A DNA stretch of 64,000 nt from Sphingomonas sp. ERG5 (GTDB lineage: Bacteria; Pseudomonadota; Alphaproteobacteria; Sphingomonadales; Sphingomonadaceae). This document shows positions 41,901 through 50,379 of the stretch, in pieces. The translations under genes were made by a program, and so were the position numbers. Under the pieces are notes generated by a model, which was given only the letters and a program-made list of their open reading frames with translations, ran no database searches and had not been told where the DNA came from. Each line of letters opens with the position of its first letter. The first letter of the stretch is position 1. The stretch spans positions 186,001 to 250,000 of the forward strand of contig NZ_JSXI01000063.1 in NCBI RefSeq assembly GCF_000803065.1, given 5' to 3'.

Positions 41901-42697
41901 TAGCGGTCGCCGCTTGCCAAAGCCCTGACCATCTCCGCCGTCGCATCGTCGGCGGGGAAGAAGGTCTCCAGCGTCAATTCCGACAGGGTCACGTCCTGCG
42001 CCGTGCCGAACACCGTCGTGGTGCTGAGGAAACTCAGCACCCGGTCGCCCATCAGCAGCTTCATCGGCACCGCGATTCCGCCCAGATCCTGCGGCTTGGC
42101 ATCGGCCATCGGCGGCGCGGGATAGCTTTCCAGTTCGGCGACCAGATCGTCGAGCCCGGAATCGCTTGCCGCCTGGGCCTGGCGCTTCAAACGCGAGATC
42201 AGATGGTGGCGCCACTCCGCCAGATTGACGATCTGCGCCGCCAGCCCGTCGGGATGCAGCGCGAGGCGCATGACATTGGGCACCCCCGCGAGCAGCGCGG
42301 GCGACACCGTCGCGAGCAGCGGCGCGACGCCGCGGTTCGCCGCGATCAGGTTCCAGCACCGGTCGACCACCAGAGCGGGCCAGGGCTCATGCCCGGCGAG
42401 GATCAGATCGACCGCGCGGCGCGCGCCGGCCATTTCCGGGTCGTCGAGCGAGCGCTCGCCGAACAGGGGCGCGAAGCCGGCGGCGGTGAGCAACAGGTTG
42501 CGCTCGCGCATCGGCATCTCGAGCTGTTCGGACAGGCGCAGCACCATCTCGCGGCTCGGGCGGGCGCGGCCGGTTTCGAGGAAGCTCAGATGGCGCGCGG
42601 AAATCTCCGTATCGAGCGCGAGATCGAGCTGGCTCATACGCCGCTTCTGGCGCCATTCGCGCAACTGATCCCCGACATTTCGTGCAGCAACCGCCAT
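41900..42697 (-). CDS. XRE regulator with MmyB-like sensor domain
   Basis: 265 aa. Start at 42697 with GAGGAGAAAG. The HTH reads VGDQLREWRQKRRMSQLDLA, then DTEISARHLSFLETGRARPS. The C-terminal domain is MmyB-like (EPWPALVVDRCWNLIAANRG, LLATVSPALLAGVPNVMRLA, LHPDGLAAQIVNLAEWRHHL). Such regulators sense a small hydrophobic ligand. The divergent membrane protein gene and a perfect palindrome between them (42747-42763) give the likely target. The stop overlaps the 41838-41900 hairpin. Confidence 0.9.
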   Translation of the reverse strand: MAVAARNVGDQLREWRQKRRMSQLDLALDTEISARHLSFLETGRARPSREMVLRLSEQLEMPMRERNLLLTAAGFAPLFGERSLDDPEMAGARRAVDLILAGHEPWPALVVDRCWNLIAANRGVAPLLATVSPALLAGVPNVMRLALHPDGLAAQIVNLAEWRHHLISRLKRQAQAASDSGLDDLVAELESYPAPPMADAKPQDLGGIAVPMKLLMGDRVLSFLSTTTVFGTAQDVTLSELTLETFFPADDATAEMVRALASGDR

Positions 42698-42746
42698 GGT
42701 CTTTCTCCTCTGTGCCGACCCTAGGCCCGGCACTCGATCTCCGGCC

Positions 42747-42763
42747 ATTACCTGTCAGGTAAT
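42747..42763. promoter_or_regulatory. Palindromic operator of the XRE regulator
   Basis: ATTACCTGTCAGGTAAT has perfect 8-bp arms around a central T. A related half-site (ACTACCTCG, 42771-42779) and AGGTAATC before the ATG at 42817 follow. Located between the divergent XRE and membrane protein genes, it is the expected regulator-binding site. Confidence 0.7.
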
Positions 42764-42816
42764 CGACGCAACTACCTCGGTCAGCAAAAAGGCCCGTGTC
42801 AACAACGGAGGTAATC

Positions 42817-43212
42817 ATGACCGACACGACCCTATCGACCGTCCGCCGCATCCTTGGCCTTGATGCACTCACCTGCCTGCTCGCCGGTGCGGTGATGAGC
42901 CTTGGCGCCGGCATGCTTGCCGAACCGACCGGCCTTCACCCGACCCTGTTGCTGGTCGCCGGATGCAGCCTGTTCCCGGTCGCCGCGCTGTTCGCCTGGA
43001 TGGCGAAGACCAGCCTGCTGAATGCGCCGCTCGTGCTGCTGGCGGTGGTCGGCAACATCGCCTGGGTCGCGGCGAGCATCGCCGTCGTGATGCTGACCGA
43101 ACCGACCGCGTTCGGCACGGCCTTTGTGCTTGCCCAAGCGCTGGTCGTGGCGGGCCTTGCGTGGCTCGAGTTCAAGACGCGGCCCGGGGTTCGTGCAACC
43201 GCCACCGCCTGA
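42817..43212 (+). CDS. Four-helix membrane protein, target of XRE regulator
   Basis: 131 aa. A good ribosome site (ACGGAGG) precedes the ATG at 42817. Four hydrophobic helices (LDALTCLLAGAVMSLGAGML, LLLVAGCSLFPVAALFAWM, PLVLLAVVGNIAWVAASIAV, AFGTAFVLAQALVVAGLAWL). The function is unknown. Its promoter region holds the 17-bp palindrome likely bound by the divergent XRE regulator. Confidence 0.75.
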   Translation: MTDTTLSTVRRILGLDALTCLLAGAVMSLGAGMLAEPTGLHPTLLLVAGCSLFPVAALFAWMAKTSLLNAPLVLLAVVGNIAWVAASIAVVMLTEPTAFGTAFVLAQALVVAGLAWLEFKTRPGVRATATA

Positions 43213-43261
43213 TACAGGGCTGGCAACAGGGATGGCGGCTCCATGCGGGGCCGCCATTGCC

Positions 43262-44896
43262 TTATTCCACGCCCGACGCCAGCCAGCCGCGATAATGGAT
43301 CACCGGCCCGATCAGCGGCAGCGCGATCGGCACGTCGAAATGAAAGCGGCTCTCCGCCGCCCATTCCCGCGCGACCGTGCGCGGCGCAAGCGACAAGGGC
43401 AATGGAATCCGCCAGATCGACCAATGCCGCATGATCATGGTCAGGCCCTGCTCATCCCCGGGCAGATCGAAATGGAAGCGCAACGGCCCGAAACGCTCGA
43501 CGATCCGATCCCCTTCCTCGCCGAGATTGCTGTGAAAGGCCTGCCCCGAAAAGGTCCGTGTCCAACGCTCCACGCCCTGCTCTTCGCGGAATCCGACATG
43601 CAATTCATGCTCGCCCGCCCTGGGAAATCCCATCAGCGCCCCGACCAGCCGCGCCAGCGGATGCGTGCCACGCTCGACCGTCGCGCGCCCCTGTGCGCCG
43701 CCGTCACGTAGCACCTCGTGCATCCGGCGCACCTCGTCCGGCAGTCGGGCGAAGGCGTCACCCATCACCCGTTGATAGAGCGGCGCCGGCTGCGCGATCT
43801 GTCGCGTCTCGTGGCGGATCGCCATGGGGGCAAAGACCGGCTCGAAATCCGCCAGCGCCAGCATCGGTCCCGCATCGCGCGCGCCGGGCGCCAGTTCCTT
43901 CGCCACGATCCGCTCGGCGAGCAATGCGGCGGCGAGCGTCGGGATTTCGGGGCCATCGCCGGCGCTCGCGATCAGCGTCCAGCGCCGCTCGACCCGCTTG
44001 CCGCCGGCCAGGCCGAACAGCCGCACCACCATCCCCGACCGGTCCGATCCCCAGCCTGCCATCCGCCGCTGCAGCGGCAACAGCCACGACGCCAGCCCCG
44101 ACAGCGACCTGATCCAGCGCCACCGCACCAGCCAGCTCGCCAGCCACAGCGTCGCATTCTGCACCGCCAGTTCGGTCCCGGCGCGGAAAATGACCGCCGG
44201 TTTGCCCGGCAACCGGTCGGGCAGCAGATCGAGATCGGGTATATCGGCCAGCGCGACCAGCCGCCGCCCCAGGGTCGTGCCGTCATCGAGCACGAAACGT
44301 TCGCTGCCCATTTCCTGCCAGCCAAAGGCGCGCGCCCAACGCTGGCCACGCCATAGCGTCAGCGGTTTGCCGGCATAGCTCAGAATCGCGGCGGCGACCG
44401 ATGCGCCCGCCGCCGCGCGATTGGACGCGCTGATCGCCATCTCGATCGACATGATTTGCTCCATGCCCGTCGCGAGATCGCGGACCACCGCACTGGACAG
44501 AGCAGGCACGCTCGACGCGCCCGACACGGCGACCACCCCGGCCTGCCGCGCCGCCGCATCGAGCGTTCCGATCCCAACGACAAAGGCGCGGCCATCGGCC
44601 AGGTCGAGATAATCGATCCCGGCGGTGATGCACGCCTCGACCACATGATAGCCGCTGGTCTGGAACGGCCCGGCGGCATCGATCAGCAAGTCGGGCCGAT
44701 GCTCCGCCAGTATCGCGGCAAGATCGCCATCGCGGTCCGCCTCGACCGGGCTGCAATTGGGCATCGTGCTGCAGAACGCGGCAGCCTTGTCGACATGCCG
44801 GCCCGCGACAAGCACCTTATGCCCCCGTATGGACAGTCGTCGCGACAGCCGCGCGCCGAACCCGCCATAGCCGCCCAGAATCAGCACGACGCTCAC
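43262..44896 (-). CDS. Saccharopine-dehydrogenase-like/DUF4166 protein
   Basis: 544 aa from a GTG start overlapping the previous stop (GTGA). N-terminal NAD(P) Rossmann motif VLILGGYGGFGARLSRRLS, then LIDAAGPFQTSGYHVVEACI and AGVVAVSGASSVPALSSAVV as in saccharopine reductase-like enzymes. The C-terminal 200 residues match the DUF4166 type (LPDEVRRMHEVLRDGGAQGR, WTRTFSGQAFHSNLGEEGDR, HFDLPGDEQGLTMIMRHWSI). The reaction is unknown. Translationally coupled to the DCC protein upstream. Confidence 0.85.
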   Translation of the reverse strand: MSVVLILGGYGGFGARLSRRLSIRGHKVLVAGRHVDKAAAFCSTMPNCSPVEADRDGDLAAILAEHRPDLLIDAAGPFQTSGYHVVEACITAGIDYLDLADGRAFVVGIGTLDAAARQAGVVAVSGASSVPALSSAVVRDLATGMEQIMSIEMAISASNRAAAGASVAAAILSYAGKPLTLWRGQRWARAFGWQEMGSERFVLDDGTTLGRRLVALADIPDLDLLPDRLPGKPAVIFRAGTELAVQNATLWLASWLVRWRWIRSLSGLASWLLPLQRRMAGWGSDRSGMVVRLFGLAGGKRVERRWTLIASAGDGPEIPTLAAALLAERIVAKELAPGARDAGPMLALADFEPVFAPMAIRHETRQIAQPAPLYQRVMGDAFARLPDEVRRMHEVLRDGGAQGRATVERGTHPLARLVGALMGFPRAGEHELHVGFREEQGVERWTRTFSGQAFHSNLGEEGDRIVERFGPLRFHFDLPGDEQGLTMIMRHWSIWRIPLPLSLAPRTVAREWAAESRFHFDVPIALPLIGPVIHYRGWLASGVE

Positions 44897-45318
44897 AGCA
44901 CGCGGTTCCGATCCGCGGGCGAAGGCAGCCAGCATGTCTCGCGCTGGCCGAACCAGCGATAGCGGTTGCGCGCGACCAGCCGGTAGATCGGGTCGCGGAT
45001 GACATGCGGCACGAGGCGCAGCACGACGGCGGCGCGCCACGGCCAGCCACACCCCGACCAGATCGCGATCACCGCATCGGAATTCATCGACACCCGGTCG
45101 CCATCGACCAGGATCAGCGTTTCGGGCTGTGTCGGATCGATGCCGTGCGCGCGGTACAACGCGTCGCCGACCGGCCCCTGCATCGAGGCGAGCCGGAAAT
45201 GATGCCGACGGTCATGGCGCAGCACGAACCGGGCATTGGCCGCGCACAGCACGCACAGGGCATCGAACACGATGATCGGACCGTCCCGGGTGATCGTCGC
45301 AAGGTCGGCAGGCTGCAT
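44893..45318 (-). CDS. DCC-family (DUF393) thiol-disulfide protein
   Basis: 141 aa. The family motif DxxCxxC is in IIVFDALCVLCAANARFVLR, followed by FRLASMQGPVGDALYRAHG and TLILVDGDRVSMNSDAVIAI. The domain is thioredoxin-like and predicted to be redox-active. The stop overlaps the GTG start of the DUF4166 gene, a pairing seen in other bacteria. Confidence 0.88.
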   Translation of the reverse strand: MQPADLATITRDGPIIVFDALCVLCAANARFVLRHDRRHHFRLASMQGPVGDALYRAHGIDPTQPETLILVDGDRVSMNSDAVIAIWSGCGWPWRAAVVLRLVPHVIRDPIYRLVARNRYRWFGQRETCWLPSPADRNRVL

Positions 45319-45417
45319 CCGGGTGTTAAGCCCGTGACCGGCGCGGCTGTCCAGACATGTTCCGCGCGCGACATTGGACCGATGGCGAAGATGGCGTTCC
45401 GGCCCTACGATGCGCCC

Positions 45418-46041
45418 ATGATCACGCTACGCCGCTACCAGCCGGCTGACCTGGAGTCGCTATACGCCATTTCGCTGGCCACGGGCGAAGCGGGATCGGA
45501 CGCATCGCACCTCTATGCCGACAAGCGGTTGATCGGCCTCATCTATTCAGCGCCATACGCAGTGCTGAAGCCGGACTTGGCGCTGGTCGCGGAAGATGAT
45601 CAGGGCATCGCCGGATATGCCCTCGGCGTGCCGGACACGCGGTCCTGGGAGGATCATCTGGAGCAAGCCTGGTGGCCGGCGTTGCGGTTGCGCTATCCCG
45701 ATCCCGGGCCGACGCCGCAGGAAGGATGGAGCGCCGACCAGCGCCGCCAGTTCATGATCCATCACCCCGGACGAACGCCACAAGAGATTGTCGCCGCTTT
45801 CCCGGCACATCTGCACCTGAATTTGCTGCCCCGATCGCAGGGACGCGGACATGGCGCCGCCCTGCTGGATGCATGGCTGACTGAAGCTGGCTCCGACGGC
45901 GTGGACGCCATCCATGTCGGCGTCAATCGAGGCAATTCACGCGCGGTCCGGTTCTGGCGGAAGGCGGGCTTCGCAGACATCACGCCGCCGGAGAGCGTCG
46001 ATTCCCGGACGATCTGGATGGGCAGGCGCCAGGACAGCTAA
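45418..46041 (+). CDS. GNAT family N-acetyltransferase
   Basis: 207 aa. GNAT features: ITLRRYQPADLESLYAISLA, LALVAEDDQGIAGYALGVPD, the pyrophosphate loop region LHLNLLPRSQGRGHGAALLD, and HVGVNRGNSRAVRFWRKAGF. The ATG at 45418 starts the fold. An upstream in-frame ATG at 45382 would add 12 residues. Similar proteins act on small amines or on carbohydrate-linked amino groups. The substrate is unknown. Confidence 0.85.
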   Translation: MITLRRYQPADLESLYAISLATGEAGSDASHLYADKRLIGLIYSAPYAVLKPDLALVAEDDQGIAGYALGVPDTRSWEDHLEQAWWPALRLRYPDPGPTPQEGWSADQRRQFMIHHPGRTPQEIVAAFPAHLHLNLLPRSQGRGHGAALLDAWLTEAGSDGVDAIHVGVNRGNSRAVRFWRKAGFADITPPESVDSRTIWMGRRQDS

Positions 46042-46352
46042 AGCGTCGAGCGCAGTATCGGACGCCCGCATGGCGGCTGGGGCCATGCACCAAGCCAGTG
46101 CACCGGCCGGGCAACGGCAATCCTGTTCTCGACACGAAGAAAGAGCGCGGCGGCATTGGGGCACTTCGCGTTCGAGTCAGGCGGCATTGAGTGGATTTCC
46201 CACCGTCATCGCCACGAAAGTGGGGATCCCGCTTCTTTTTCTAGCTTCGGAGCAAGGCAGCGGGATCCCGGCTTTCGCGGGGATGACAGTAGCGGCTCAA
46301 CCAGATGCTACGTCGCGCTCTGTCAAAGCGCCCCGGCCCGAGGGCACCACGC
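46042..46352. other. 311-bp intergenic region carrying a REP-like repeat
   Basis: No gene. Most of the right half is the inverted repeat at 46205-46287. The rest (46042-46200) has nothing recognisable. The convergent flanking genes both end here. Confidence 0.5.
46205..46287. repeat. REP-like inverted repeat
   Basis: Arms at 46205-46233 and 46259-46287 are inverted copies matching at 25 of 29 bases (core GCGGGATCCC and CTTTCG, ends GTCATC and GATGAC). The 25-base loop is T-rich. This is a dispersed palindromic element type known to be common in sphingomonads and other alphaproteobacteria. Confidence 0.7.
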
Positions 46353-47231
46353 CTATCCCTTGGCCAGTTGCTCATATGCCACGCGCTGCAACGCGACCGC
46401 TTCGCTCGGCGAGATGCCCAGTTCGTCCGCGGCGCGTTCCTTGTCGCCAAGCGTGCGTGGGTCGATGCCAGTGATCTTTCCGAACACCATCAGCGCCTCG
46501 AGATAATAGCCATAGGTGCTGCCGTGATACTGGTCATAAGTCCACAGATCGACCTGGCCGAAGGGCTTGCCGTCATAGGGATTGGGGTCGGCCACGCCCT
46601 CGCCCATCGCGCGGGTCCAGGCTTCACCGACCGGGATTACGCCGTCGATGTCGCGCGACGATCGTTTCGCCAGATCCGACGCCGCGCGCAGGTCGGCGGT
46701 CATCACGGTGACCGGCTTGCCCAGCCACGGGCTCTTTTTCTTGTACACCATGTCGGCGCGCGCCCAGGTCGCGATCAGTTCGACATCGACCGCCGGATTG
46801 GCGGCGGTGAACATCGCGGCAAGCAGCCCGGCATTGGCGACATGCACTCGCGGATCGCCCGGTGCGTCGCGGTCGAGCACGCTATGGCCCTGCAGGATGA
46901 CCACGTCCCACGCCCGGTTGAGCAGTGCGCGCTTGGTCTGGAAATGGCGGTCGAGGCCCTGGCCACCGATCGTCTCCAGGCTGACGGCGTAGTTCAACCC
47001 GGCCTGTTCGGTGAAGGTCTTGAACAGCGCCGGCATGCCGCCGACGCGTTCATTGTTGAGGTCGGTCACCGCGTCGCCGCGGTAATAATGCACCGCCGAA
47101 TGGCCACCATAGGTAAAGCTGTTACCGACGAACAGGATCGTGCGCGGTTTTTGCTGTGCGGCGGCGGGCGCGACGCCTGCCTCCAGCACCGCCAATGCCA
47201 GACCCGCCTTCAGCAACAGCTTGATCATCAT
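46353..47231 (-). CDS. Secreted SGNH/GDSL-type hydrolase
   Basis: 292 aa with a signal peptide (MMIKLLLKAGLALAVLEAGV, cut after AAA). The block I nucleophile region is TILFVGNSFTYGGHSAVHYY (the Ser in GNSFTYG), followed by GGQGLDRHF, VVILQGHSVLDRD (Gln-Gly-His), and a late DLWTYDQYHGSTYGYYLEAL with the Asp/His pair. It is predicted to be a periplasmic esterase. It begins 9 bp behind the TonB receptor stop and is probably co-transcribed with dctA and the receptor, suggesting it removes an ester from an imported substrate. Confidence 0.85.
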   Translation of the reverse strand: MMIKLLLKAGLALAVLEAGVAPAAAQQKPRTILFVGNSFTYGGHSAVHYYRGDAVTDLNNERVGGMPALFKTFTEQAGLNYAVSLETIGGQGLDRHFQTKRALLNRAWDVVILQGHSVLDRDAPGDPRVHVANAGLLAAMFTAANPAVDVELIATWARADMVYKKKSPWLGKPVTVMTADLRAASDLAKRSSRDIDGVIPVGEAWTRAMGEGVADPNPYDGKPFGQVDLWTYDQYHGSTYGYYLEALMVFGKITGIDPRTLGDKERAADELGISPSEAVALQRVAYEQLAKG

Positions 47232-47240
47232 GTCGTCCCT

Positions 47241-50200
47241 TTAGAATCGCTTGCCGATAGTGACATAAAGCTGGCGGCCATAGGGGCTGTAAAGCGACCC
47301 CAGATAGCCGTCCGCCGTGATCGGCGGCTGTTTATCGAACAGGTTGCGCGCACCGAGCCGGATGCGCGTGCCGTCCAGCGCGCCGCCCTTGAAGCGATAT
47401 TGCGCGTACAGATTGAACGTCGTCTGACCGTCGACGACATAGGGGTTGCCCTTATTGTCGAGGAAGCTGGTGTCGTAGACCGAGCTGATCAGATTGGCGA
47501 AGCCGCCGACCTGGATCTGATCGAGCGTCCAGGTCAGCGACCCGGTCACGCGCCATTTCGGCTTGCCGCGCACCTGGATCAGATCGCTCGCATCGGTCAG
47601 CGGGGTGGCGACATTGATGTCGCCCGCCGCACGCGCATCGAACAGCGCCTGTACCGACGGCGGCGTGTCGCGCGAATATTTGGTCAGCCGCGCGGCGTTG
47701 ATCGACAGGTCGAAATCGCCGATCCCGGTCTTCTTGACGTTGTAGAGCAGCGCGAGATCGATGCCCTGCACCGTTTGCGGCAACAGATTGACGAACTGAT
47801 CGCGAATCTGCGTCACGGCGCCCGCCGGGGTCAGGCCGGTGCCGTTGAAAAATGTCATGTCGTCGGCATTCGGTGCAGCGCGGATCACATTGGGATTGCT
47901 CGATCCCTTCATGCGCAGGAGATAATCGAGCACCAGTGCGTTCTGTGTGCCGAACTGGCCGACAATGCCGACCTGGCTGATCGACCAGAAATCGGCAGTC
48001 AGCGTCAGCTTGCCGAAGCGGCGCGGCCACAGCTTTGGCTCAAGGACGGTACCGACGCTCCAGTTGGTGCTGTTCTCGGGCTTCAGATCGGGATTGCCGC
48101 TGACGAAGATCGAAAAGCTGACGGTGCGCTGGCAGCCGGGAAAATCCGGAATACGGGGCTTGGGCACCGCGCGCAGATCGGCTTCGCAACGATAGGAATC
48201 GATGGCCGATCCGAGCCGTGAATATTGCTCCGTCTTGGTCTGTTCGAGGTTCGGCGCGCGGAAGCCCTTGGACCAGGAACCGCGCAGCCGGATCCCGTCG
48301 ACCAGATCCCAGGCCGCAGCGATCTTCGGCTTCGCGACCGATCCGAAGTCGCTGTAATGCTCATAACGCCCGGCGAGTTGTACGTCGAAGCGGCGGACCA
48401 GCGGGATGTTCATGTCCGGGCCGACGACCGGCACCGCCAGCTCGGCAAAGCCGGAGAGCACGGTGCGGGCGCCCTGTGTGCTCGGCGTCGGGCTGACTGC
48501 GGCGACGTTGCTGAGCGAGGTTTCGCCGGTCACCGAATCCTTGAAGACAATGTTGCCGTTGAGGTTGGCGTCGCGCTCGTCGCGCTGGGTTTCGTGTCGC
48601 GCCTCGACCCCGAAGGCGATACCCAGATCGCCGCCGGGCAAGCGGAGCAGGTCGGGCCGCGACAGTTTGAAATCGGCCAGGCTGAGCGTGGTGGTCGATT
48701 GCCGGCGCAGCTTGAACTTGATTGCGTCGATCGCCGCCTGCGACGAGGGGTTGCAGTCGCCGATGGTCGGCGTCTTCGAGCAGCCGCCATTGAACGGGTT
48801 GTACGCATCGGGCGTGGACAGTGCGAGGCTGCGCTGCAGCGCGGTCATGTCGATCGCGTCCGAGCGGTCGGTCGCCTGCGCCTTGGAATAGAGCACGGCG
48901 GTGTCGAAATCGAAGCTGCCGATCCTGCCCTTCAGCCCGCCGAGGAAGCGTGCCTGCCAATTCTTCACATCGACATATTGCGGCCCGGTATCGACGAAGC
49001 GATAGGTCGATAGCCGCACCGGAAGCCCCGCGATCGGTACGTTGGTCAGGCCGGGGATGCGGTTCGGATTGAGCGTGCCATTGGCGAAGGTCACCGGACC
49101 GAACGGATTCCAGTAATTGCTCGCCGGGACGACGATCGCGTTGAGATTGATCGTCGGCGGCTGGATCGCGTGCGTCTCGGCCTGGTAATAGCCGATCTCG
49201 GTATAGGCGGTGACGGTATCGCTGATGTCGATATGTGCGGTCAGGAAGCTGTTGTAGCGCTGAATGCTCGGCGAGACGGTGGTGCCGATCGCGCCGTCGA
49301 ACCGCTCCTCGCGCAGCGCCCCCGCGGTCGCGCGCGTGCCTGAGCCATAACAGGTGTCGGCATTGACCGCGACCAGGCAACCCGGGCTGGTGATCGACTG
49401 GGTATGGAATGCACCGGCCAGGCTGGTGAGCGACGTTGCGCCCGCCTTGATCGTGCCCGGGCCGCCAACGACCGCGAAATTGGCCCAGGGCGACTGCGTC
49501 GCGCGCCCGTCCGAGCCGAGGTTGGGAGCGAATCTGGGATCGTCCGCGAAATAGGAGCGCAGGTCGGCGGTCGCGGTATAGGGCTGATCCTCGGCGAGCT
49601 GCGCGGTGCGCCTGGTATAATCGACGAACAGCGAGATGTTGCCGCGCCCGTCAGCGAAATTGGTGCCGCCGAACGCGGTCACCTCATATTCCTTGCGGTG
49701 CGTACCCTCGGCATATTGATAGCGGCCATCGACCGTCAGGCCCTGGAAATCGGTCTTGGTCACGGTGTTGACGACGCCGGCAACCGCATCCGCGCCATAG
49801 ATGGCGGCGGCGCCGTCGCGCAGGATTTCGAGCCGCTCGATACCCGCGACGGGAAGCGCGTTGGAATTATAGCCAAGCACGGGAACATTGCCCTCGCCGG
49901 CCTGGCTGGACGGATGCTGCACCAGGCGGCGACCGTTGAGCAGCACCAATGTGTTGCCGGTGCCAAGGTTGCGCAAATTGATCGAATTGACGTCGCCGCG
50001 CGCGGCATTGCTGGTCTGCGGGTTGTTCGACGGATTGAAGCTGACATCGCCCATTTGCGGGATCGAGCGGATCAAATCGTCGCCCGACAGCGCGCCGGTC
50101 GCATCGATCTCCTTCGCGCTGACCACCGTCACCGGCAATGCCGCGGTTGAGCTGGCGCCCTTGATCTGCGAGCCGACCACGACGATGTCGCCCTCGGGCT

Positions 50201-50360
50201 GCGGTGTCGCCGCGTCGTCCGGGAGGGTCTCCGGCGCTGCCGCTTGCGCACTGTTCTCGATCGGCTGCGGCGGCGCCTCCTGTGCAAAGGCGATGCCCGA
50301 AATGGTCAGCGCAATCAGCCCTGTTCCCGCGCGAAGCGCGGCACGAAGCCCCCTGGTCAT
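47241..50360 (-). CDS. TonB-dependent receptor
   Basis: 1039 aa, a large receptor of the RpfN/omp-family type common in sphingomonads. Signal peptide (LIALTISGIAFA), a TonB-box-like segment (DDAATPQPEGDIVVVGSQIK), and a plug with VTVVSAKEIDATGALSGDDL, INLRNLGTGNTLVLLNGRRL and IERLEILRDGAAAIYGADAV. The barrel ends SPYGRQLYVTIGKRF. It is in a minus-strand operon with dctA (19 bp upstream) and the SGNH hydrolase (9 bp downstream), which suggests uptake of an organic acid conjugate rather than iron. Confidence 0.92.
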   Translation of the reverse strand: MTRGLRAALRAGTGLIALTISGIAFAQEAPPQPIENSAQAAAPETLPDDAATPQPEGDIVVVGSQIKGASSTAALPVTVVSAKEIDATGALSGDDLIRSIPQMGDVSFNPSNNPQTSNAARGDVNSINLRNLGTGNTLVLLNGRRLVQHPSSQAGEGNVPVLGYNSNALPVAGIERLEILRDGAAAIYGADAVAGVVNTVTKTDFQGLTVDGRYQYAEGTHRKEYEVTAFGGTNFADGRGNISLFVDYTRRTAQLAEDQPYTATADLRSYFADDPRFAPNLGSDGRATQSPWANFAVVGGPGTIKAGATSLTSLAGAFHTQSITSPGCLVAVNADTCYGSGTRATAGALREERFDGAIGTTVSPSIQRYNSFLTAHIDISDTVTAYTEIGYYQAETHAIQPPTINLNAIVVPASNYWNPFGPVTFANGTLNPNRIPGLTNVPIAGLPVRLSTYRFVDTGPQYVDVKNWQARFLGGLKGRIGSFDFDTAVLYSKAQATDRSDAIDMTALQRSLALSTPDAYNPFNGGCSKTPTIGDCNPSSQAAIDAIKFKLRRQSTTTLSLADFKLSRPDLLRLPGGDLGIAFGVEARHETQRDERDANLNGNIVFKDSVTGETSLSNVAAVSPTPSTQGARTVLSGFAELAVPVVGPDMNIPLVRRFDVQLAGRYEHYSDFGSVAKPKIAAAWDLVDGIRLRGSWSKGFRAPNLEQTKTEQYSRLGSAIDSYRCEADLRAVPKPRIPDFPGCQRTVSFSIFVSGNPDLKPENSTNWSVGTVLEPKLWPRRFGKLTLTADFWSISQVGIVGQFGTQNALVLDYLLRMKGSSNPNVIRAAPNADDMTFFNGTGLTPAGAVTQIRDQFVNLLPQTVQGIDLALLYNVKKTGIGDFDLSINAARLTKYSRDTPPSVQALFDARAAGDINVATPLTDASDLIQVRGKPKWRVTGSLTWTLDQIQVGGFANLISSVYDTSFLDNKGNPYVVDGQTTFNLYAQYRFKGGALDGTRIRLGARNLFDKQPPITADGYLGSLYSPYGRQLYVTIGKRF

Positions 50361-50379
50361 ATATATCCTCCCCGGTCGA

